The notes beneath the pieces were generated by a model. The model did no database searches. It was not told where the DNA came from and worked only from the letters and a program-made list of their open reading frames with translations. Shown in pieces: positions 25,195 through 33,560 of a stretch of DNA of 64,000 nt; position 1 is the first letter of the stretch; every line of letters starts with the position of its first letter. The position numbers were made by a program, and so were the translations under genes. This stretch comes from Streptomyces sp. NBC_00237 (GTDB lineage Bacteria > Actinomycetota > Actinomycetes > Streptomycetales > Streptomycetaceae), in contig NZ_JAPEMT010000002.1 in assembly GCF_026342435.1 (NCBI RefSeq), forward strand, positions 1,736,001 to 1,800,000, written 5' to 3'.

Positions 25195-26244
25195 CTAGAA
25201 CCGCAGCCGCGCCGCCACCGGCACATGATCGCTCCCGGTGGACGCCAGCCGGTCGAGATCCGTGATCGTCCCGCCCCGCACCATCACGTGGTCCACCCGC
25301 ACCACCGGGAACCGCTCCGGCCAGCTGAACCCGAAGCCGCCCCCGTTGTCGTCCATCTGCGCCAGCACCGGATCGAGCCCCCGGTCGTCCGCCGACGCGT
25401 TCAAGTCCCCCAGCAGCAGCACCCGTTCCCCCTGCTCGGCCCGGAGCGCGGCCCCCAGCAGGCCCGCCGACTCGTCGCGCCACCCCGTCCTGAGACCCTG
25501 CGGCCAGCTCGCCCGTACCGACGGCAGGTGCGCGACGTACACCGTCACGTACCCGACCGGCGTCGTCGCCACGGCCCGCAGCCCCCGCGACCACCCCTCC
25601 CCGATCTCCCGGGGTTTGAGATCCACGGTGCGCACCTCCCGCAGCGGGTCCTTCGACCAGAGCCCGACCGTCCCGCGCACCGCGTGGTGCGGATAGGCCG
25701 CGTCCAGTACGCCGGAGATCGCCGGGAGCGCCTCGGGCGTGACCTCCTCCAGGGCGATCAGCCGGGGGCCCGCCGCCGCCAGCGCCCGTGCCGCGCCCGC
25801 CGGATCGCGGTTGTCGTCGGCGATGTTGTGCTGGACGACGCTGAAGTCGTACGGCCCGGATCCCGGGCCCCCGAGGAACGCCCCGCCGATCAGCCCGGCC
25901 CACGCCCCGATCGGCACCACCAGCGCCAGGAGCACCAGCGCCGACCTGCGCCGCCTGGCCAGGAGCAGCAGCGGCAGGATCAACAGCCCGAACCACGGCA
26001 GAAACGTTTCGAGCAGGCTCCCCAGACCGCGTGCGTCCGGCACGACCCGGTGGAAGACCGGCAGCAGCCCGAGCAGTACGGCGCACAGCCCGAGGATCCG
26101 TCCGCGCTGCCAGGTGGAGCGCCCGTGCGCGTCCACGCCCCAGTGGCGGCCGTCGGGCCAGGCTCCGCGCACGGGCGGCTCCCTCGGGTCGTCCTGGTAC
26201 GCGCCGTCCTCGTACGTGCTGCCGTCCTCGTACGTGCCGTTCAC
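25195..26244 (-). CDS. membrane-anchored endonuclease/exonuclease/phosphatase family protein
   Basis: This roughly 349-aa protein has a short N-terminal region with a duplicated TYEDG, three hydrophobic helices (about 45-140), then an EEP domain: VVQHNI, LIALEEV (metal-binding Glu), LLLGDLNAS, RVDHVMV and the terminal GSDHVPV with catalytic Asp-His. EEP enzymes cleave phosphodiesters in nucleic acids, lipids or sugars; the extracellular domain suggests an external substrate. Start: GTG 26244 has GGGAGAG close by; ATG 26289 or GTG 26316 are possible. It is downstream of gatB but separated by a terminator. Confidence 0.85.
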   Translation of the reverse strand: MNGTYEDGSTYEDGAYQDDPREPPVRGAWPDGRHWGVDAHGRSTWQRGRILGLCAVLLGLLPVFHRVVPDARGLGSLLETFLPWFGLLILPLLLLARRRRSALVLLALVVPIGAWAGLIGGAFLGGPGSGPYDFSVVQHNIADDNRDPAGAARALAAAGPRLIALEEVTPEALPAISGVLDAAYPHHAVRGTVGLWSKDPLREVRTVDLKPREIGEGWSRGLRAVATTPVGYVTVYVAHLPSVRASWPQGLRTGWRDESAGLLGAALRAEQGERVLLLGDLNASADDRGLDPVLAQMDDNGGGFGFSWPERFPVVRVDHVMVRGGTITDLDRLASTGSDHVPVAARLRF

Positions 26245-26322
26245 CTGCTCTCCCGTCGTCGTACCCCGTTCCCGTGGAGGACGCGGCATCGCGGCAGATG
26301 GTTCACCACGGGACACGCCGAA

Positions 26323-26354
26323 GGGCCCCGGTCGCGGAATCTCGACCGGGGCCC
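26323..26354 (-). terminator. gatB terminator hairpin
   Basis: A 12-bp perfect stem (GGGCCCCGGTCG at 26323-26334 with its complement at 26343-26354) with an 8-base loop starts 27 bases beyond the gatB stop. Confidence 0.8.
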
Positions 26355-26381
26355 CTCAACTCGTACGGGAACGAGGACGGA

Positions 26382-27893
26382 TCAGCCCTCGACGCCCAGC
26401 TTCTCCAGGATCAGCTCGCGGACACGTGCCGCGTCCGCCTGACCCCGGGTCGTCTTCATGACGGCGCCGACGAGAGCACCCGCCGCCGCGACCTTGCCGC
26501 CGCGGATCTTGTCCGCGATGGCCGCGTTGGAGGCGATCGCCTCGTCCACGGCCGCGCCCAGCGCGCCGTCGTCCGAGACGACCTTCAGGCCGCGCTTCTC
26601 GACGACCTCGTCGGGGCCGCCCTCACCTGCGAGGACGCCCTCGATGACCTGGCGGGCCAGCTTGTCGTTCAGGTCACCGGCGGCGACCAGAGCGGTCACC
26701 CGGGCCACCTGCGCCGGGGTGATCGGCAGCTCGTCGATCGCGCGGCCGGTCTCGTTGGCGTTGCGGGCCAGCTCGCCCATCCACCACTTGCGGGCGGACG
26801 CCGAGTCGGCTCCGGCCTCGATGGTGGCGACGATCGGGTCGACCGCACCGGCGTTGAGGATCGACTGCATGTCGTGCTCGTTGACCCCCCACTCCTCGCG
26901 GAGCCGGTTGCGACGGACCCGGGGCATCTCGGGCAGACCGGCGCGCAGTTCCTCGACCCACTCGCGTGCGGGGGCCACCGGAACGAGGTCCGGCTCGGGG
27001 AAGTAGCGGTAGTCTTCGGCGTTGTCCTTGATGCGGCCGGACGTCGTCGAACCGTCTTCCTCGTGGAAGTGCCGGGTCTCCTGGATGATCGTCCCGCCCG
27101 CGTTGAGAACGGCGGCGTGCCGCTGGATCTCGAAGCGTGCGGCGCGCTCGACGGAGCGCAGCGAGTTGACGTTCTTGGTCTCGCTGCGGGTGCCGAACCG
27201 CTCGCGGCCGTGCGGGCGCAGCGACAGGTTCACGTCGCAGCGCATCTGGCCCTTGTCCATGCGGGCCTCGGACACGTCGAGCGCCTTGATGACCTCGCGC
27301 AGCTCGGCGACGTACGCCTTGGCGACCTCGGGGGCGCGCTCGCCCGCTCCCTCGATCGGCTTGGTGACGATCTCGATGAGCGGGATGCCCGCGCGGTTGT
27401 AGTCGAGCAGCGAGTGCGAGGCGCCGTGGATGCGGCCGGTCGCGCCACCCACGTGCGTGGACTTGCCGGTGTCCTCCTCCATGTGGGCGCGCTCGATCTC
27501 CACGCGGAAGATCTCGCCGTCCTCCAGCTGTACGTCGAGGTAGCCGTTGAAGGCGATGGGCTCGTCGTACTGGGAGGTCTGGAAGTTCTTCGGCATGTCC
27601 GGATAGAAGTAGTTCTTCCGGGCGAAGCGGCACCACTCGGCGATCTCGCAGTTGAGCGCGAGGCCGATCTTGATGGCCGACTCGACGCCGATCTCGTTGA
27701 CGACCGGCAGGGCGCCGGGCAGTCCGAGACAGGTCGGGCAGGTCTGGGTGTTCGCGTCCTGGCCGAGCTCGGTGGAGCAGCCGCAGAACATCTTGGTCTT
27801 GGTGCCGAGCTCGACGTGGACCTCAAGACCCATGACGGGGTCGTACGTCGCGAGGGCGTCCTCGTACGACACGAGGTCGGTGGTGACAGTCAC
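26382..27893 (-). CDS. gatB: Asp-tRNA(Asn)/Glu-tRNA(Gln) amidotransferase subunit B
   Basis: GatB binds misacylated Glu-tRNA(Gln) or Asp-tRNA(Asn) and phosphorylates the carboxyl group that GatA-derived ammonia then amidates. The 503-aa protein has the signature GLEVHVEL (residues 22-29), the zinc cysteines CGC...CPTCLGLPG, the LDYNRAGIPLIEIVT motif, and the C-terminal tail domain (YqeY-like). The start is GTG 27893. It is separated from gatA by a 79-aa gene, so the operon order is gatC-gatA-small-gatB. Confidence 0.97.
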   Translation of the reverse strand: MTVTTDLVSYEDALATYDPVMGLEVHVELGTKTKMFCGCSTELGQDANTQTCPTCLGLPGALPVVNEIGVESAIKIGLALNCEIAEWCRFARKNYFYPDMPKNFQTSQYDEPIAFNGYLDVQLEDGEIFRVEIERAHMEEDTGKSTHVGGATGRIHGASHSLLDYNRAGIPLIEIVTKPIEGAGERAPEVAKAYVAELREVIKALDVSEARMDKGQMRCDVNLSLRPHGRERFGTRSETKNVNSLRSVERAARFEIQRHAAVLNAGGTIIQETRHFHEEDGSTTSGRIKDNAEDYRYFPEPDLVPVAPAREWVEELRAGLPEMPRVRRNRLREEWGVNEHDMQSILNAGAVDPIVATIEAGADSASARKWWMGELARNANETGRAIDELPITPAQVARVTALVAAGDLNDKLARQVIEGVLAGEGGPDEVVEKRGLKVVSDDGALGAAVDEAIASNAAIADKIRGGKVAAAGALVGAVMKTTRGQADAARVRELILEKLGVEG

Positions 27894-27909
27894 GGTGAAA
27901 CTTTCCCTC

Positions 27910-28149
27910 TCAGCCCAGCAGGACGTCGTCGTCGCCCAGGCGCTTCAGCTCCCGCAGGAGGATGGCGACGCCGGTGGCGATGGCGGCGGCGGAGACGACG
28001 GCGTCGATGAGCTGGAGCGTGTCGTTGTCCGTGCGGGCCTTGCGGGCCTGCTTGATCACGCTCAGCGCGCCGAACGCGGTGGTGCCGATGGACAGGTACG
28101 TGCCGGTGCGGGACTTCTTGAAGCCCTTGGCCTTGGCGAGTGTGCTCAC
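27910..28149 (-). CDS. 79-aa membrane-associated protein between gatA and gatB
   Basis: A small protein starting VSTLAKAKGFKKSRTGTYLSIG, with one to two hydrophobic stretches (about 18-33 and 48-66, VSAAAIATGVAILLREL) and basic flanks. GTG 28149 has an excellent ribosome site (GGAGAG, 5-6 bases away). It lies 16 bases before gatB and 88 bases after gatA, in the same direction. Conserved actinobacterial position (SCO5500 by order, from memory). No function is recognised; cotranscription with the amidotransferase is likely, a functional link only inferred. Confidence 0.78.
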   Translation of the reverse strand: MSTLAKAKGFKKSRTGTYLSIGTTAFGALSVIKQARKARTDNDTLQLIDAVVSAAAIATGVAILLRELKRLGDDDVLLG

Positions 28150-28237
28150 TGCGTCTCTCCGTTCGCTTCTTGGCCCGCACGGCGCAGCGGTGCGGCATTC
28201 ACGGTCACGTGCGGCCCGGCGGCCGTGCGTGCGTCTC

Positions 28238-29734
28238 TCACAATGACGGCGCCTCCTCAAGCAACGGGTGCCCCCACTTTTCCACGAAGGCGGCCTCTAC
28301 GGCGGCGCCCACCTTGTACAGGCGGTCGTCCTTCATCGCGGGGGCGATGATCTGGAGCCCGACCGGCATGTTGTCCTCCGGCGCGAGGCCGCAGGGCAGC
28401 GACATGGCGGCGTTGCCCGCCATGTTCGTCGGGATGGTGCACAGGTCGGCGAGGTACATCGCCATCGGGTCGTCGGCGCGCTCGCCGATCGCGAAGGCGG
28501 TGGTCGGCGTCGTCGGCGAGACGATCACGTCGACCTGCTCGAACGCCTTCTCGAAGTCCTTCGTGATGAGCGTGCGGACCTTCTGGGCGCTGCCGTAGTA
28601 CGCGTCGTAGTAACCGCTCGACAGGGCGTACGTACCGAGGATGATGCGGCGCTTGACCTCGTCGCCGAACCCGGCCTCGCGGGTGAGCGCGGTGACGTCC
28701 TCGGCGGACCTCGTGCCGTCGTCGCCGACGCGCAGGCCGTAGCGCATCGCGTCGAAGCGGGCCAGGTTGGAGGAGCACTCCGAGGGGGCGATCAGGTAGT
28801 ACGCGGAGAGCGCCAGATCGAAGGACGGGCAGTCCAGCTCGACGATCTCGGCGCCGAGCTTCTTCAGCAGTTCGACGGACTCGTCGAAGCGCTGGATGAC
28901 ACCGGCCTGGTAGCCCTCGCCGCGGAACTGCTTGACGACGCCGACGCGCATGCCGTCGACGGAGCCGTTGCGGGCGGCCTCGACGACCGGCGGGACCGGG
29001 GCGTCGATGGAGGTCGAGTCGAGCGGGTCGTGCCCGGCGATGACCTCGTGCAGGAGCGCCGCGTCCAGGACCGTACGGGCGCAGGGCCCGCCCTGGTCGA
29101 GGCTGCTGCTGAAGGCCACCATGCCGTAGCGGGAGACCGCGCCGTACGTGGGCTTGACGCCGACGGTGCCGGTGACGGAGGCGGGCTGGCGGATGGAGCC
29201 GCCGGTGTCCGTGCCGATGGCGAGCGGGGCCTCGTAGGCGGCGAGGGCGGCCGAGGAGCCGCCGCCCGAACCGCCGGGGATCTTGGTGAGGTCCCACGGG
29301 TTGCCGGTCGGACCGTACGCGCTGTTCTCGGTGGACGACCCCATGGCGAACTCGTCCATGTTGGTCTTGCCGAGGATGACGACGTCGGCGGCCTTCAGCC
29401 GCTTCGTGACCGTCGCGTCGTACGGCGGGATCCAGCCTTCGAGGATCTTCGAGCCGACGGTGGTCGGGATGCCCTCGGTGGTGAAGATGTCCTTGAGCGC
29501 GAGCGGGACTCCGGCCAGCGGGCCCAGCTTCTCGCCCTTCGCGCGCTTCTCGTCGACGGCGCGGGCCTGCGCGAGGGCGCCCTCGCGGTCGACGTGCAGG
29601 AAGGCGTGGACCTTCTCGTCCACGGCTTCGATCCGGGCCAGGTGGGCCTCGGTGACCTCGACGGCGGTGAGCTCGCCGGAAGCGATCTTCTCCGCCGTCT
29701 GGGCAGCGGTGAGCTTGATGATGTCGATCGTCAT
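28238..29734 (-). CDS. gatA: Asp-tRNA(Asn)/Glu-tRNA(Gln) amidotransferase subunit A
   Basis: GatA is the amidase that frees ammonia from glutamine. The 498-aa protein shows the amidase-signature catalytic triad: Lys in LALKDIFTTEG, the Gly/Ser-rich GGSGGGSSAA, and the cis-Ser and nucleophile Ser in GTDTGGSIRQPAS. The start is ATG 29734, 6 bases after the gatC stop; its ribosome site GGGGGAGGA lies within the last codons of gatC, so translation is coupled. Confidence 0.97.
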   Translation of the reverse strand: MTIDIIKLTAAQTAEKIASGELTAVEVTEAHLARIEAVDEKVHAFLHVDREGALAQARAVDEKRAKGEKLGPLAGVPLALKDIFTTEGIPTTVGSKILEGWIPPYDATVTKRLKAADVVILGKTNMDEFAMGSSTENSAYGPTGNPWDLTKIPGGSGGGSSAALAAYEAPLAIGTDTGGSIRQPASVTGTVGVKPTYGAVSRYGMVAFSSSLDQGGPCARTVLDAALLHEVIAGHDPLDSTSIDAPVPPVVEAARNGSVDGMRVGVVKQFRGEGYQAGVIQRFDESVELLKKLGAEIVELDCPSFDLALSAYYLIAPSECSSNLARFDAMRYGLRVGDDGTRSAEDVTALTREAGFGDEVKRRIILGTYALSSGYYDAYYGSAQKVRTLITKDFEKAFEQVDVIVSPTTPTTAFAIGERADDPMAMYLADLCTIPTNMAGNAAMSLPCGLAPEDNMPVGLQIIAPAMKDDRLYKVGAAVEAAFVEKWGHPLLEEAPSL

Positions 29735-29740
29735 GCTGTT

Positions 29741-30037
29741 TTAGTCCTCCCCCAGGATCTGCGGCACCTTGAAACGCTGCTGCTCCTGGGCCGGGGCGCC
29801 GGAGAGCGCCTGCTCGGGGGTGAGCGACGGGCGTACCTCGTCCTTGCGCATGACGTTCGTCAGCGGCAGCGGGTGGGAGGTCGGCGGAACGTCTTGGTCG
29901 GCGACCTCGGAGACGCGGGCGACCGCGCCGATGATGTCGTCGAGCTGACCGGCGAAGTGCTCAAGCTCTTCGGGCTTCAGCTCCAGACGCGCCAGCCGTG
30001 CGAGGTGTGCGACCTCCTCGCGCGTGATGCCAGGCAT
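29741..30037 (-). CDS. gatC: Asp-tRNA(Asn)/Glu-tRNA(Gln) amidotransferase subunit C
   Basis: GatC is the small clamp that stabilises the GatA-GatB complex. The 98-aa protein has the family pattern ITREEVAHLARLARLEL, then FAGQLDDII and PLTNVMRKDEV. ATG 30037 has GAGGA 9 bases upstream. It is the first gene of the gatCA-gatB transcription unit; a -10 element lies 46 bases upstream. Confidence 0.96.
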   Translation of the reverse strand: MPGITREEVAHLARLARLELKPEELEHFAGQLDDIIGAVARVSEVADQDVPPTSHPLPLTNVMRKDEVRPSLTPEQALSGAPAQEQQRFKVPQILGED

Positions 30038-30082
30038 GCAGCGATCCTCAGGGGTTGGTGTGCGGTGTGGTTATTGCCCCCA

Positions 30083-30088
30083 ATCCTA
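30083..30088 (-). promoter_or_regulatory. candidate gatC promoter -10 (TAGGAT)
   Basis: TAGGAT on the minus strand would start transcription near 30076, giving a leader of about 40 bases before gatC. No convincing -35 is seen at 16-18 bases, so this rests on one hexamer. Confidence 0.35.
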
Positions 30089-30189
30089 TGGGTCGCGGTC
30101 GCATGCCCGCGAAACAGTTCCGGCTGGGGGCCTCGGTCGCCTCCGCCCCACCCGAGGACCCCCGACGGTCACCACCCCCACCACTGCTC

Positions 30190-30275
30190 CACAACCCCCT
30201 TGCCCCCCCCTTGGCCCCTTTGATCCTTGCCCCCTTTGGCCCTTTGCCCCTCGGCCCCTTTGGCTCTTTGGCAGC
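30190..30275. repeat. low-complexity CCCTTTGGC repeats
   Basis: A C- and T-rich run with six or more imperfect copies of CCCCTTTGGCC or CCTTTG lies upstream of gatC. It joins the end of the R3 repeat. No gene is seen from 30089 to 30735. Confidence 0.6.
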
Positions 30276-30394
30276 CGGGTCACCCCTGCCTCCCAGGCCC
30301 CCTCGCCTAACGCGGTCCCCCGCTTCACCAACCCCCTTCCCCGCCCAGCCCCCTCGGGCAGGCTGGACCACCCCTCCCGCCCCCGCCTCGCCCC

Positions 30395-30735
30395 TTGGGC
30401 TCCACCCTCCGCTTCCGCCCAGCCCCCTTGGGCGGCGGGGCCGCCCCCCGGGGGCGGAACGGGCGGGCAAGGGGGCGGCACTCCTCGCTCCGGGCCCACC
30501 CCGGAGCCGCCCGCCGTTACCCCGCCCGATGCGCGCGCCGCACCCGGGTGCGCCTGCGGCGGGCCGCCCCTCCCCACCCCTTCACCTAAAGCGCTCGCCG
30601 CGCGGCTGTCCCGCACACGTGCAGGCGCGTCGTGGCTGGTCGCGCAGTTCCCCGCGCCCCTAACGGGGCGCGTCCGCGCGGCGGAGCCGCACAGAGATAC
30701 AGCCCCGCGCCCCTAAAGGGGCGCGGCCAAGACCC
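30395..30735. repeat. long intergenic repeat, copy R3 (inverted)
   Basis: The R1/R2 blocks appear here on the other strand: a GGCGGGGCCGCC block (about 30430), the GCACCCGGGTGC palindrome (30540), CCTTCACCTAAAGCGCTCGC (about 30580), GCGTCGTGGCTGGTCGCGCA and GTTCCCCGCGCCCC (30627-30660). A CGCCCCTAAAGGGGCGCG palindrome closes it 10 bases from the stop of the c-di-GMP gene. Confidence 0.85.
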
Positions 30736-33267
30736 CTACTCCCCCTCCACCCGCACCGAATCCGCCGCCGCAGCCGCAGCCGCCGCCAGCTCCGCCGGTC
30801 GCTGCCACCCCCTCGACCCCCGCGCCAGCAACCACGCCGTCGCCTCCTCCGGAGGCATCGCCGCCGCCACCAGCCACCCCTGCACCGCATCGCACCGCAG
30901 GTCCCTCAGCCGCTCCCACGTCTCGTCGTCCTCGACGCCCTCCGCGACCACCAGCAACCCCAGCGAGTGCGCCAGGTCGACCGTGCACCGCACGATCTCC
31001 GCGTCCTCGTTGTCCACCGCCAGCCGCGCCACGAACGACCGGTCGATCTTCAGCTCGCTCACCGGCAGCCGCCTCAGGTGCACCAGCGAGGAATAGCCCG
31101 TCCCGAAGTCGTCGAGCGACATCTTCACGCCGTGCCCGGTCAGCCCGGCCAGGGTGTCCGCGGCCCGCTGCGGGTCCTCCAGGAGCACATGCTCGGTTAT
31201 CTCCAGCTGCAACGACCCCGCCGGGACCCCGTGCCGCGCCAGCCTCGCCGCGACCGCTCCCGCGAAGCCCGGCGTGTGCACGTCGCGCGGCGAGACGTTC
31301 ACCGCGACCGGTACGAACAGGCCCTGCGCCCGCCACCGCGCGACCTGCGCCAAGGCGGTCTCCAGTACGTACTCCGTCAGATGCGGCATCAGCCCCGACG
31401 ACTCCGCGATGGCGATGAACTCGTCCGGAGAGACCCGCCCGCGCTCCGGGTGCACCCATCGCACCAGTGCCTCAAGACCGGCGACCTGCCCGTCGAAGCG
31501 CACCTTGGGCTGGTAGTGGAGTTCGACGTCCCCCGCGTCCAGGGCCCGCCTCAGATCCCCCAACAGCCCGAGCCGGTCAGGCGTGTTGGAGTCGCGCTTC
31601 GACTCGTACACCTCGACCCCGCTGCGGTCCCGCTTCGCCTGGTACATCGCCACGTCCGCCCGCCGCAGCAGCCCCTCCGCGTCCAGCGCGTGGTCCGGGA
31701 AGACGGCCACCCCGGCGCTCGCCTCCAGTACGAGCGTCAGCCCGTCCAGGTCGAGCGGCGAGCCCAGCTCGGCCACCAGGTGCCGCGCGATGCGCTGCGC
31801 ACTCGTCGCGGACTCCGTGCGCGGCAGCAGTACGGCGAACTCGTCCCCGCCGAGCCTTGCCGCCTCCGCCCCCTTGGGAAGCGCCGTGCGCAGCCGGTCG
31901 GCTATCTGCAACAGCAGCCGGTCGCCCGCGAGATGACCGAGGGTGTCGTTCACCGAGCGGAACCTGTCCATGTCGATCAGGACCAGTGCCGACCTGGACC
32001 CCAGCGACTCCGCCTCCTCCAGCGCGGGCCAGGCCCGCTCCAGCAGCCACTGCCGGTTGGGCAGCCCCGTCAGCGGGTCGCGCAACTGCTCCTCGGCCCG
32101 CGCCCTGGCTATCCAGAGGGTGGAGTCGAGAGCGATCAGCGGTACGGCGAACAGCGGCAGCAGTACGGGCAGCGCGACGGCCACCACGCAGATCAGCGGG
32201 GCGATGCCCAGCAGCGCCCCGGCGACAAGCCCCTGGCGGACCAGGGACGTTCGGGCGACGGACGGCAGCCGCCCCTGCTGCGGGGCCTGCGCCAGCCACA
32301 GCAGCAGCCGGGTCACCACCAGGTAGGTGCCCGCGGTGAGGACCACTTCGGGCAGTGCGCCCCAGTCCCAGCCGAGCGGCTGCCAGGGGTGCTCCACGGT
32401 CGGTACGTCGCCGAAGAGGTTCAGGGTGAGGGCGGCGGCGACGATGCCGAGGATGTCGGCGGCGCCGTGCAGCAGGCCCTGCCGCCAGCGGCGCCTGCGT
32501 GCGGTGCCGACCAGCACGACAACGGCCAGGCTGACCAGCCCGGCCGGGACCCATCCGTACAGCAGCAGGACGGCGAGGGTGAGCGCCGCCCCCGATCCCG
32601 TGCCGCCCCACCACCTGTCCCGGCCGAGGGCGACGAGGTGGCCGACGATGACTCCGGTGAGGACGGCCAGCGACCAGCCCGTCGCCCCGGCGGGGAACAG
32701 GGCGTGGCCCTGTCCGAGGGTTCGTACGATGCCCACGCCGAGGACGAGGGCGGCGAGCCCGGCCGAGGCGGCGGGAAGCATCGGCCCCCACAGCCGTCCC
32801 AGTCGGCGTCCCCTGGTCTCCTCCCTGGGGACGCCCTGTCTCGCGGCGGGCTGCACGTGGACGGACTGCACCGGCGGCACGGACTGCGTGGGCGGGCGCG
32901 ACGGGAGCTGAGCCGACGGGGGAAGGGCGGGGTGCGGGGAAGCGAGGTGCGGGGGGCCGCCGAACGGCTGCGGACCGGTGGCCCTGCCGTTGCGCTGCGG
33001 CAGTCCGTGCGGCTGGAACGCTCCTGGCTGCGACACCTGTCCGGGCTGCTGAAGCCGTTCGGACGGGGGCGGCTGAGGCGATTCGGGCCGATGTGGTTGC
33101 CCGGTCGGCAGAGGTTGTCCGGATTGCAGCGGTTGCCCTGGCTGCTGCGGCGGGTGCGAGGCACTCGGCCGGCGCCGGGGGCCTCCGGCCCGGCGGCCGA
33201 ACAGTCCGGCCAGCCCGGCCAGACCGCGCAGCCGGGAGGCCGAATCGGCACTCTCGGTCGGTTTCAT
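30736..33267 (-). CDS. rmdB: RmdB-like membrane GGDEF-EAL cyclic di-GMP phosphodiesterase
   Basis: This 843-aa membrane protein has a Pro/Gln-rich N-terminal 140 residues (QPGQPLQSGQP-type repeats), about eight hydrophobic helices (about 155-380), GGDEF (473-477) and EAL (599-601) domains. GGDEF is intact but the upstream RxxD inhibitory site is replaced by PKGA. The EAL domain is complete: EALVRW, VNVSPRD, EITEH, DDFGTGYSS, KIDRSF and AEGVE, so c-di-GMP hydrolysis is expected. Position next to ligA matches SCO5495 (RmdB, affecting development), from memory. ATG 33267 follows GAGAGGGA. Confidence 0.88.
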   Translation of the reverse strand: MKPTESADSASRLRGLAGLAGLFGRRAGGPRRRPSASHPPQQPGQPLQSGQPLPTGQPHRPESPQPPPSERLQQPGQVSQPGAFQPHGLPQRNGRATGPQPFGGPPHLASPHPALPPSAQLPSRPPTQSVPPVQSVHVQPAARQGVPREETRGRRLGRLWGPMLPAASAGLAALVLGVGIVRTLGQGHALFPAGATGWSLAVLTGVIVGHLVALGRDRWWGGTGSGAALTLAVLLLYGWVPAGLVSLAVVVLVGTARRRRWRQGLLHGAADILGIVAAALTLNLFGDVPTVEHPWQPLGWDWGALPEVVLTAGTYLVVTRLLLWLAQAPQQGRLPSVARTSLVRQGLVAGALLGIAPLICVVAVALPVLLPLFAVPLIALDSTLWIARARAEEQLRDPLTGLPNRQWLLERAWPALEEAESLGSRSALVLIDMDRFRSVNDTLGHLAGDRLLLQIADRLRTALPKGAEAARLGGDEFAVLLPRTESATSAQRIARHLVAELGSPLDLDGLTLVLEASAGVAVFPDHALDAEGLLRRADVAMYQAKRDRSGVEVYESKRDSNTPDRLGLLGDLRRALDAGDVELHYQPKVRFDGQVAGLEALVRWVHPERGRVSPDEFIAIAESSGLMPHLTEYVLETALAQVARWRAQGLFVPVAVNVSPRDVHTPGFAGAVAARLARHGVPAGSLQLEITEHVLLEDPQRAADTLAGLTGHGVKMSLDDFGTGYSSLVHLRRLPVSELKIDRSFVARLAVDNEDAEIVRCTVDLAHSLGLLVVAEGVEDDETWERLRDLRCDAVQGWLVAAAMPPEEATAWLLARGSRGWQRPAELAAAAAAAADSVRVEGE

Positions 33268-33560
33268 TCCGTCCCTCTCACAGCCGGCTGTGCCCGTGTC
33301 ACGCGAGATGGCCCCGTTGTCATGCCATCACGGCCGCTGTCCCACTTCCCTCGGCCCTTCGGGCGTCCCTTCAGAGTGTGCAGACACCCCGAAGGCGGCA
33401 AGCGGTTCCACAGCCGTGCACGACAGGCGCACCTCCCCACAGTAGGCCGCAGCAGGCTCTCCCGGGCAGCGGTAGCCCGCTGTTGCCCGAATGCGACCCG
33501 GCCACCCGGCGACGTCTGGTATGCGCCGAACGGGTGGCCCTCCGGCCGCTGTTCTTCCCG
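33268..33560. other. intergenic region between ligA and the rmdB-like gene
   Basis: These 293 bases carry no credible gene. A loose stem (33356-33363 with 33388-33395, CCTTCGGG) and a small GGCCGGAGGGCC hairpin just after the ligA stop are the only structures seen. It should hold the rmdB promoter, but no clear -35/-10 pair was found. Confidence 0.5.
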
